Positions 1 to 4,502 of a stretch of 5,260 nucleotides of DNA are shown in pieces (the stretch's first letter is position 1; the number at the start of each line of letters is the position of its first letter). The notes beneath the pieces were generated by a model. The model was not told where the DNA came from, searched no databases, and saw only the letters and a program-made list of their open reading frames with translations. Origin of the DNA: Ignavibacteriota bacterium (lineage in GTDB: Bacteria; Bacteroidota; UBA10030; JAHEZR01); contig JAHEZR010000078.1 in the NCBI GenBank assembly GCA_023251005.1, positions 1 to 5,260 of the forward strand, in the 5' to 3' direction. The position numbers and the translations under genes were made by a program.

Positions 1-1151
1 CGGGCTCTCTCGATGCCAATCTTCTTCGATTCTTCTTCTGCGAGTGTTTCAAGATCGGCGTCCGTCACGGTAATATGTTCGATCTCCGTTATTTTCTCTC
101 TCAAGAGAAGCCATTTCGCCTGCCAGATTGAGGAGGCTCGATTTTCCTGTCGAAATTGTTCCTCGTTAAAGTCCGGTGGTAATTTCTTACTCGGCTGCTG
201 TTGGCGCACCTCATCGACGAATGAATCGAGAAAGAACTTGACGAGTCCCACGGGGACGCTGAAATCGTGTCGCTTGATGATCTCCCCGACGATCGCATCC
301 TTCAATTTTCGCTCGCTTTCCTCCTTCCAGAATTCCTCAAGGTCTCTTTTCACACTCTCCCTGAATTGTTCGAGCGACGTAACTTTTCCTTTCGTGACTT
401 TGCCGACGAACTCATCGTTTAGCTCCGGAAGATTAACTTTTTCTATTTTCTTCACTTTGATGAGGAAGTTCATCTCCTCCTGTTCTTTTCCCTTCATCGA
501 CTCGAGCCTTGCACGATATTCCTTCCCTCGTTCCGCATCCCGGAGCGCTTCCTTCAGTTGCGGATACAGCGTTTCGTCCTTCAGGTACAAACGAACGTCT
601 TCCTTCTTCTTTCCTACAATAGGAAATCCAGAGGAGTCAACTTCCTGAAGATCGACCGTGAGAATGTGCTCATCATCGACTGCTACGTCCACTTCCGTTG
701 TCGTGCGGTTGATCTGTCGGAGACGCTCAAGCTCTCCTTCGACTTCCTTGTCACCTACCCGATGGATCGGCTTTTCAACCTTTAGGCCTTTGTACTCTTT
801 CAGTTTTATTTCCGGGGGAACCTCATATTTGATTTTGAACCGGAGGGACTCGCCACGCTTATAGTCAATATCGATGAGCGCCGGCTCTCCAACCACCTTG
901 AGTTTTTTTTCTTGAGCTACCTGACGGTAAAACTCATTTGCCACAGTATCGAGTGAGTCGTGCTCAATGGATTCTCCGTAGATCCTCTTAATCATTTCGA
1001 GAGGGGCTTTGCCCTTCCGGAATCCTTTGATTTCAATTTTCGGGCGCTGCTGTTCATAGGCTTTCTCGAAATGAGGAGCCAGCTCAGCTGCCCCCACCGT
1101 GATTTCGAGCTCGCGCTCCAGCTCAGCCGTGTTTGTGATGTTCGTTTCCAC
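1..1151 (-). CDS. tig: Trigger factor (ribosome-associated chaperone), 3' end outside the window
   Basis: Trigger factor binds the large ribosomal subunit near the exit tunnel and shields nascent chains. The frame is open from a GTG at 1151 to the window edge, giving 383 full codons. The family is usually about 430 residues, so roughly 50 C-terminal residues are probably missing. The N-terminal domain carries the ribosome-binding signature GFRKGKAP at residues 43-50, the same numbering as in E. coli, which supports the GTG start. A linker PEIKLKEYKGLKV (113-125) leads into the PPIase region (about 150-230), which is divergent (GFPIVGKK at 175-182) and lacks an obvious canonical FKBP active-site pattern. 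The rest is charged and helical, like the SurA-like C-terminal chaperone domain. No clear Shine-Dalgarno sequence precedes the GTG; the leader is A-rich. A tRNA-Leu lies upstream on the same strand and may be co-transcribed. In many bacteria clpP/clpX follow tig; that region is not visible here. Confidence 0.93.
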   Translation of the reverse strand, partial: METNITNTAELERELEITVGAAELAPHFEKAYEQQRPKIEIKGFRKGKAPLEMIKRIYGESIEHDSLDTVANEFYRQVAQEKKLKVVGEPALIDIDYKRGESLRFKIKYEVPPEIKLKEYKGLKVEKPIHRVGDKEVEGELERLRQINRTTTEVDVAVDDEHILTVDLQEVDSSGFPIVGKKKEDVRLYLKDETLYPQLKEALRDAERGKEYRARLESMKGKEQEEMNFLIKVKKIEKVNLPELNDEFVGKVTKGKVTSLEQFRESVKRDLEEFWKEESERKLKDAIVGEIIKRHDFSVPVGLVKFFLDSFVDEVRQQQPSKKLPPDFNEEQFRQENRASSIWQAKWLLLREKITEIEHITVTDADLETLAEEESKKIGIERA

Positions 1152-1214
1152 AGTATTTTTATTCTTGTTTCGTTCATGAGGGTAGAGGAGAACTGCTCGC
1201 CTGCCAGTGCCGCG

Positions 1215-1227
1215 GGAGAGACTCTCC
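1215..1227. repeat. Short palindrome GGAGAG-A-CTCTCC in the tig leader
   Basis: Six-base arms are separated by a single base. It lies 64 bases upstream of the tig start. As RNA the loop would have to open to at least three bases, leaving a 5-bp stem. No T-run follows, so it is not a convincing terminator. It may be a leader structure or part of the palindrome cluster next to the tRNA. Confidence 0.4.
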
Positions 1228-1233
1228 TCCAAA

Positions 1234-1276
1234 GGCGGATTCGCCGAAGGCGAAGAACTCTCAAGTCCTTTCGGAC
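1234..1276. repeat. Cluster of short hairpin-forming palindromes between tRNA-Leu and tig
   Basis: Three palindromes are packed into 43 bases. GGCG-GATT-CGCC lies at 1234-1245. TTCGCC-GAA-GGCGAA lies at 1240-1254 and is mutually exclusive with the first. GTCC-TTTC-GGAC lies at 1265-1276; on the minus strand its loop reads GAAA, a stable tetraloop. On the transcribed strand this region follows the tRNA 3' end. It could fold into hairpins that help tRNA 3' processing, attenuate read-through into tig, or be a dispersed palindromic repeat of the genome. No T-tract follows, so intrinsic termination is not supported. Confidence 0.5.
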
Positions 1277-1277
1277 A

Positions 1278-1400
1278 TCCCGAAGACGCCTTTGTGGGTA
1301 GAGGGGGACTCGAACCCCCACCCCTCGCGGGACTAGATCCTAAGTCTAGCGCGTATACCAATTCCGCCATCTACCCGTGTGTGGGAGAATGTCTTCGGGA
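1278..1400. repeat. Exact 10-bp inverted repeat flanking the tRNA-Leu gene
   Basis: TCCCGAAGAC at 1278-1287 and GTCTTCGGGA at 1391-1400 are exact reverse complements. They bracket the tRNA, lying 7 bases beyond its 3' end and 14 bases beyond its 5' end. In a precursor transcript they could pair to form a long stem closing around the tRNA. Alternatively they are two copies of the same short TCCCG-type repeat inserted in opposite orientations. No target-site duplication was evident. Confidence 0.5.
1295..1376 (-). tRNA. tRNA-Leu (anticodon UAG, reads CUA/CUN)
   Basis: The 82-base gene folds completely by eye. The acceptor stem is GGGTAGA paired with TCTACCC. The D-arm GCG/CGC has the loop GAATTGGTATA. 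The anticodon stem CTAGA/TCTAG encloses the loop CTTAGGA, which puts TAG at positions 34-36. A long class II variable arm (CCC-GCGA-GGG) fits leucine identity. The T-arm GGGGG-TTCGAGT-CCCCC is canonical, and the discriminator base is A, as expected for leucine. The 3' CCA is not encoded, since CAA follows the discriminator, so it must be added by the tRNA nucleotidyltransferase. The gene lies upstream of tig on the same strand. No convincing promoter was found immediately upstream, where tRNA-like remnants lie. Confidence 0.96.
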
Positions 1401-1430
1401 CCTGTCTACCAATTTCAGCACCGCAGCATT
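1401..1430 (-). pseudogene. Fragment of a tRNA-Leu-like 5' half (D-arm region)
   Basis: On the minus strand this 30-base stretch contains TGCTGAAATTGGTAGACA, which has the form of the D-arm of bacterial leucine tRNAs (compare TGGCGGAATTGGTATACG in the intact gene at 1376-1295). No matching anticodon arm, T-arm or 3' acceptor strand follows. The sequence runs straight into the GTCTTCGGGA inverted repeat (minus TCCCGAAGAC) and then into the intact tRNA. I read it as a remnant of another leucine tRNA. The resemblance is short, so chance cannot be excluded. Confidence 0.4.
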
Positions 1431-1468
1431 GGCGGGCAAGGAACCCCCACCCATTGCGGGACCAGATC

Positions 1469-1485
1469 TCCCGATTTCATCGGGA
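1469..1485. repeat. Palindrome TCCCGAT-TTC-ATCGGGA
   Basis: A perfect 7-bp stem with a 3-base loop. It lies exactly where the anticodon stem-loop of the decayed tRNA-Leu copy should be. It shares the terminal TCCCG/CGGGA with the palindrome at 1507-1527, suggesting one family of small mobile or dispersed palindromes rather than chance. Confidence 0.6.
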
Positions 1486-1506
1486 CGCGTATGCCAATGA
1501 AGTTTA

Positions 1507-1527
1507 TCCCGCTGATTTACAGCGGGA
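1507..1527. repeat. Palindrome TCCCGCTG-N5-CAGCGGGA
   Basis: A perfect 8-bp stem with the 5-base loop ATTTA. It sits within the D-arm of the decayed tRNA-Leu copy. It begins with TCCCG and ends with CGGGA, like its neighbour at 1469-1485, but the inner stem differs. No T-run follows on either strand, so it is not an intrinsic terminator. Confidence 0.6.
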
Positions 1528-1537
1528 CCACCTACCC

Positions 1538-1745
1538 ATCGACTCTTATGTCATCTAGACAAAATCACAGACTCAGAACATCAAAGGAAGATAGATTCGG
1601 TTTATTTGCTCCAATTTGGCGGATTTCAATATAGCGATTCAGGCCCTGAAATGCAAGGTTGAGGATAGAGCGTCAAACAAGGAACTGGAGCCGAGAGACC
1701 TGGAGGAGAATACTGCTGAAGGAGCGACTGTGAGGTCACAAGTAC
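1538..1745. other. Non-coding gap downstream of the kynureninase-like gene
   Basis: I see no convincing gene here. Two short palindromes are present: TTCAGG-C-CCTGAA at 1638-1650 and TGTGA-GG-TCACA at 1729-1740, the latter just after the stop codon of the PLP enzyme gene on the minus strand. Neither is followed by a T-tract on the minus strand, so no clear terminator for the operon can be named. Any promoter for the tRNA/tig transcript should lie here or just below, but only weak TTGAC-like boxes are visible. Confidence 0.5.
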
Positions 1746-2903
1746 TTAAGACGCTTTTGTCTCTGAGATTGATTTGATCTCGTGCATGACGAGCTCAAGC
1801 TCCTCGTCGTTTGTGTAAAAGTGGGGAGCAATGCGGATCCCTGCTTTCGGGCGATAGTCAATTAGAAACTGGCGGCGTAGAAGCTCGTGGGCAACCGCGT
1901 CTCCGTGTGGAACGTCAATCGATACGGTTCCTCCTCGTTCATTGGCGTCGCGGGGAGAATTCACCCTGAAACCGAACTCATCCGCAAGCTCGATGAGTCG
2001 CGAAGTTTGATGGATGGACTTCGCTCGGATTTTATCGATACCAATCTCTCCGATTATTTTCGGTCCCTCTTGTGCTGCGTAGAGAGCAGGGATTGAGGGT
2101 GTGCCGTTGAGAAAACGAAATGCATCCGCGCGATACTCCATCTCGCCCACTTCGAAGTCAAATGGACGTGGATGTGCCATCCACCCTGTGATTTTTGGCG
2201 TAAGTTTCTCCCTGAGGTCAGATTTCACGTAGAGAAACGCTCCACCAGGTCCGCCACAGAGCCATTTCAGAACACCACCGACAAGAATATCAACGTTGAG
2301 GTCTTTCACATCAACAGGAACTGTCCCAACGGAATGGTAGGCATCGAGGATAACCGTTGCTCCGACAGCGTGAGCTCTCTCGATGATTGCCTTCGCATTC
2401 TGGACGTGCGCACTCCGAAAGAGGACATGGGAGATCGGAGCAAGAAGAGTCTGTTCATCAATCGCAGCAAGCATTTTCTCTGGAGGGACGGAGATCCCGT
2501 CTTCGGATCGAACAACCTCAATCTTTGCCCCTCGCTCTCTTGCAAATTGCTCGCAGACGTATGTGACTGAGGGAAAGTCCATGTCACTGTAAACAACTTT
2601 GTTCCTTCGCTCCGTGAACTCGAAACATGATATGAGCATCGCGTGCAACAACGAGACGTTGGTATGCATCGATATTTCACCGGGATTTGCACCGATGAGC
2701 GGGGCAATGATATCCCCAACTTTCACAGGCATTTCCCACCATTCGTCTTCCCACGCCTTTACGCCACGGCGGGCCCAGATCTCTGCATACTTGTGCATCT
2801 TGTCAAAAACGGAGCGCGGCATGGCACCGAGGGAATTCGAGATCAGGTACACAGTATCCGAAAGAATGGGAAACTCAGGCCGCCATTTGAGAAGGTCGTC
2901 CAT
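1746..2903 (-). CDS. Kynureninase-like PLP-dependent enzyme (class V aminotransferase fold)
   Basis: A fold-type I PLP enzyme of 385 residues. Family motifs appear in kynureninase order: SNSLGAMP near 23-30, DMDFPS near 108-113, the PLP-binding DAYHSVGTVPVD near 187-198 (D187 for the pyridine nitrogen, H190 after it), and GGVLKWLCGGPGGAFLYV with the likely Schiff-base lysine K213. GWMAHPRPFDF near 240-250, RFLNGTPSIPAL near 263-274 and RIAPHFYTNDEE near 357-368 follow. Kynureninase cleaves kynurenine to anthranilate and alanine. This protein has Val where many kynureninases have Asp (FPSV versus FPTD/FPSD), so the substrate is uncertain. Length is slightly short of the typical 400-420. The ATG at 2903 shares one base with the stop codon of the upstream methyltransferase (TGATG), which favours it over the GTG one codon upstream and suggests translational coupling. 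A cysteine desulfurase or epimerase role is less likely given the motifs. Confidence 0.88.
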   Translation of the reverse strand: MDDLLKWRPEFPILSDTVYLISNSLGAMPRSVFDKMHKYAEIWARRGVKAWEDEWWEMPVKVGDIIAPLIGANPGEISMHTNVSLLHAMLISCFEFTERRNKVVYSDMDFPSVTYVCEQFARERGAKIEVVRSEDGISVPPEKMLAAIDEQTLLAPISHVLFRSAHVQNAKAIIERAHAVGATVILDAYHSVGTVPVDVKDLNVDILVGGVLKWLCGGPGGAFLYVKSDLREKLTPKITGWMAHPRPFDFEVGEMEYRADAFRFLNGTPSIPALYAAQEGPKIIGEIGIDKIRAKSIHQTSRLIELADEFGFRVNSPRDANERGGTVSIDVPHGDAVAHELLRRQFLIDYRPKAGIRIAPHFYTNDEELELVMHEIKSISETKAS

Positions 2904-3628
2904 CACGGTCGCTCAGCAATGGCCGCGATGTGGGCAGGCTTGGGGATGATGAGATTCACGATGCGGTCGAGCGCCTTCCAGATACCGAACGGAAGGAATC
3001 GAAGCGCGTAGTATACCCGCACGAAGAGAAGGAGTTTGTTACCAAATTTCTGGAAACGGATCCTCTCGAAATTCTGGGATTGGAAGAGTGACGTCAATGA
3101 CCGCTCATCGAAGCTATGGAGATGGGCATTTGCTGGCGTTTTTTTATTGCAATGAATGCAGAGATAGTATTGAATTTTTTCTCTGTATGGTGTGCTCACA
3201 ACGAGTTTTCCCTTCGGAAGGAGGACGCGCTGGAGCTCACTCAAACCTGCAGCAGGAGAATTGATGTGCTCAAGAACTTCAGAGGCTATGACAAGATCAA
3301 ATGATCCGCTCCCGAAAGGTAAATGGTATAAATCTGCAAGAAGAAAATCGGCGTGATCTCGCCGAGACCCGTTCTTGATTCGAGCGAGATTCTTCCGAGA
3401 GAGATCGACTGAGACGACGCGAATGTTTTTCGCAGCCAACTCCTTCGCCACCCACCCTGATCCACTCCCAACATCAAGGACTCTAGACCCCGCTTTGACA
3501 TCGCAGACTGAAAGAATATACCTCCTCAACCGTCTGTCGAAATCCCTCGTCACCCCAGTTCCCTCATCGAAATAATCAAAGAGCTCTGCATCAAGGCGAT
3601 AATGGGCGATATGGTCAGTACACTGCAT
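2903..3628 (-). CDS. Class I SAM-dependent methyltransferase
   Basis: A 241-residue protein with a Rossmann-type methyltransferase core. Motif I is VLDVGSGSGWVA (50-61) for SAM binding. An acidic residue at D75 (VVSVDLS) should contact the ribose hydroxyls. FDLVIASEVLEHI (110-122) is the motif II region, and RVLLPKGKLVVSTPY (134-148) is motif III. After the core comes a Cys-x2-Cys with nearby histidines (C157, C160, H169, H171, then FDE at 173-175), possibly a metal or substrate site. The last 45 residues are hydrophobic and basic (LLLFVRVYYALRFLPFG within 199-215), which could mean membrane association or a lipid-like substrate. The substrate cannot be told from sequence. It is the middle gene of the operon: 24 bases after the macro gene and overlapping the PLP gene by one base. 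No strong Shine-Dalgarno precedes the ATG, so translation may depend on the upstream gene. Confidence 0.92.
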   Translation of the reverse strand: MQCTDHIAHYRLDAELFDYFDEGTGVTRDFDRRLRRYILSVCDVKAGSRVLDVGSGSGWVAKELAAKNIRVVSVDLSRKNLARIKNGSRRDHADFLLADLYHLPFGSGSFDLVIASEVLEHINSPAAGLSELQRVLLPKGKLVVSTPYREKIQYYLCIHCNKKTPANAHLHSFDERSLTSLFQSQNFERIRFQKFGNKLLLFVRVYYALRFLPFGIWKALDRIVNLIIPKPAHIAAIAERP

Positions 3629-3652
3629 TGCTCGATGAGCAGCTTTTTCTTC

Positions 3653-4183
3653 TCAGAGTTGTGAGCGTGACTCGAGCGCAAGTTCGAAGGCGCTTGCCGC
3701 GTGCTCATCGAAAAGCACGAAGACTACTTTCTGAAGGTGTCTAGAGGTTTGAAGAAAAATTGTCGCTTCTCCAATCATGATCTCTGCGCACTGGGGAACC
3801 GGGAAACCTCCAACGCCAGTCCCAATCGCAGGAAAGGCAACGGAAGAAATCTTGTGAGAATCGGCAAGCTCCAGGCTATTGCGGGTAGCATCTTTCACTT
3901 TTTGGGCGTTGCTGCGAAGATCTTGCCCCATCCCTGCCGCATGGATAACGTATTTTGCCTTCAGCTTCCCTGCTCCCGTGAGGACCGCCTCACCAACTTT
4001 GATCGGTCCTTTCGAAAGAGCCTCTTGCTCGATCTCCATCCCACCTTTTCGTTTAATAGCGCCTGCCACGCCAGCACCCATCCAGAGGTGATTGTTTGCT
4101 GCATTCACGATTGCCTCGGTCTCAGCCTCGGTGATGTCGCCTTTCGTTACTTCAATCTCCCCATTTCCAATCTTTGTCTTCAT
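3653..4183 (-). CDS. Macro-domain protein (ADP-ribose binding, AF1521-like)
   Basis: The 176 residues are essentially one macro domain. Characteristic elements appear in order: GDIT (15-18, where the Asp normally contacts adenine), AIVNAANN (24-31), the glycine-rich GAGVAGAIKRKGG loop (36-48), KYVIHAAG (77-84), and the phosphate/ribose loop FPAIGTGVGGFP (117-128). The C-terminal strand VVFVLFDEHAASAFELAL (153-170) resembles that of the archaeal AF1521 protein. Macro domains bind ADP-ribose, and some hydrolyse ADP-ribosyl esters, O-acetyl-ADP-ribose or ADP-ribose-1''-phosphate. The MacroD2-type catalytic loop GGGGVDGAI is here GAGVAGAI, with Ala in place of Asp, so hydrolase activity is uncertain. 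It is the first gene of the operon. AGGAG at 4200-4196 precedes the ATG by 12 bases, and a promoter lies about 40 bases upstream. Confidence 0.94.
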   Translation of the reverse strand: MKTKIGNGEIEVTKGDITEAETEAIVNAANNHLWMGAGVAGAIKRKGGMEIEQEALSKGPIKVGEAVLTGAGKLKAKYVIHAAGMGQDLRSNAQKVKDATRNSLELADSHKISSVAFPAIGTGVGGFPVPQCAEIMIGEATIFLQTSRHLQKVVFVLFDEHAASAFELALESRSQL

Positions 4184-4195
4184 ACAGTTGAAGAA

Positions 4196-4200
4196 CTCCT
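4196..4200 (-). promoter_or_regulatory. Ribosome binding site of the macro-domain gene
   Basis: AGGAG on the minus strand, 12 bases before the ATG at 4183. The spacing is long, but it is the only Shine-Dalgarno-like sequence there. It supports this ATG as the start. Confidence 0.55.
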
Positions 4201-4218
4201 GATCAAAATCACGTCGTG

Positions 4219-4247
4219 AAAGTAAACAGAATAATACACTTTGTCAA
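4219..4247 (-). promoter_or_regulatory. Sigma70-like promoter of the macro/methyltransferase/PLP operon
   Basis: On the minus strand a perfect -35 box TTGACA (4247-4242) is followed after exactly 17 bases by TACTTT (4224-4219), a moderate -10 box. Transcription would start near 4212, leaving a leader of about 30 bases with the AGGAG site. An 11-bp palindrome TCACGTCGTGA (4209-4219) covers the end of the -10 box and the predicted start. It could be an operator, but it is short. Confidence 0.6.
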
Positions 4248-4442
4248 GGCAACAACATGAACGATGTGCAATTGAATCTTTTGGGGATTCGATTACAGAG
4301 ACTCATCCTGGTTCTTTCCACCACCCTCGTACCAGAGGAACTTGGCCTCGACAATAATTAATCCTCGTCGATGAGGCGGCCAGAAGGGGAAATCTGTACA
4401 CTTTATGATGCATTTGCCCAAGCTTTTCAAGCTAATTTTTCC
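4248..4442. other. Divergent intergenic region between the operon and the metal regulator
   Basis: Apart from the promoters at its two ends I see little here. A 34-codon open frame at 4257-4361 (plus) has no ribosome binding site and no recognisable product. A small hairpin CCTC-GTCGAT-GAGG lies at 4362-4375. A 5-bp stem AGCTT-TTC-AAGCT at 4421-4433 is followed by ATTTTT at 4435-4440 and might be a weak terminator for a plus-strand transcript, but none is known here. Confidence 0.4.
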
Positions 4443-4470
4443 TTGACATTCAATTAGATTTATATAAATT
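4443..4470 (+). promoter_or_regulatory. Promoter of the DtxR/MntR-family regulator gene
   Basis: A perfect -35 box TTGACA (4443-4448) is followed after 16 bases by TAAATT (4465-4470) as the best -10 candidate, within an AT-rich TATATAAATTAAG stretch. Other registers, such as TATAAA with a 14-base spacer, fit less well. The predicted transcription start falls within or next to the palindrome at 4475-4490, so a bound repressor would block initiation. Confidence 0.65.
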
Positions 4471-4474
4471 AAGA

Positions 4475-4490
4475 TTTAGGCAAGCCTAAA
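4475..4490. promoter_or_regulatory. Operator palindrome TTTAGGCAAGCCTAAA, likely DtxR/MntR-type
   Basis: Seven-base arms TTTAGGC and GCCTAAA are separated by AA. The TTAGG...CCTAA form is like the known operators of DtxR and IdeR (TTAGGTTAGSCTAACCTAA). It lies between the -10 region and the ribosome binding site of a gene encoding a repressor of exactly that family. The inference is direct, metal-dependent autorepression. Confidence 0.8.
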
Positions 4491-4496
4491 AAGGAG
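4491..4496 (+). promoter_or_regulatory. Ribosome binding site of the regulator gene
   Basis: AAGGAG six bases before the ATG at 4503, immediately next to the operator. Its strength and spacing fix the start codon. Confidence 0.85.
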
Positions 4497-4502
4497 CCGA
4501 CG

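Larger units (their letters stand above)
1431..1537 (-). pseudogene. Decayed tRNA-Leu copy containing two palindromic insertions
   Basis: Read on the minus strand, segments match the intact tRNA-Leu in order: GGGTAGGTGG (acceptor start), ATTGGCATACGCG (D-loop and D-stem), GATCTGGTCCCGCAATGGGT (end of anticodon stem and variable arm), then GGGGGTTC (T-arm start). The 5' D-stem strand is interrupted by the palindrome at 1507-1527. The anticodon stem-loop sequence CTAGACTTAG is replaced by the palindrome at 1469-1485, so there is no anticodon. The 3' side (CTTGCCCGCC) no longer matches the T-arm, and the acceptor pairs only partly. It cannot be a working tRNA. It most likely arose by duplication of a leucine tRNA followed by decay or invasion by palindromic repeats. 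Confidence 0.6.

Noticed and set aside
13..648. A 211-codon open frame on the plus strand, rich in Ser and Phe
   Set aside because: It lies antisense to the trigger factor gene. Its low-complexity composition is what the reverse complement of a Glu/Lys-rich gene produces, and no family is recognisable.
992..1321. A 109-codon minus-strand frame with an ATG in the tig leader
   Set aside because: It overlaps both the tRNA and the tig N-terminus in another frame and lacks family features. The trigger factor frame carries the GFRKGKAP signature.
1207..1500. A 97-codon plus-strand frame reading GGLEPPPLAGLDPKSSAYTN
   Set aside because: It is translation across the antisense strand of the tRNA-Leu gene, a common false protein prediction. 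The tRNA folds perfectly.
1431..1537. CRISPR-like or integrase attachment (att) structure in the tRNA region
   Set aside because: There are no regularly spaced direct repeats, no integrase or recombinase gene is present, and the similarity to the tRNA is spread along the whole gene rather than being a clean 3'-end duplication as at an att site.
1729..1740. Palindrome TGTGAGGTCACA as a CRP/FNR-type binding site
   Set aside because: The TGTGA and TCACA half-sites are separated by 2 bases instead of the 6 of a CRP site, and it lies after the stop codon of the PLP gene rather than before a promoter.
4257..4361. A 34-codon plus-strand frame in the divergent intergenic region
   Set aside because: There is no Shine-Dalgarno sequence, its start lies just upstream of the -35 box of the oppositely oriented operon promoter, and the product is unrecognisable. 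A frame this short is expected by chance.
4421..4440. Hairpin plus T-run as an intrinsic terminator on the plus strand
   Set aside because: The stem is only 5 bp and AT-rich, the T-run is short, and no plus-strand gene precedes it.
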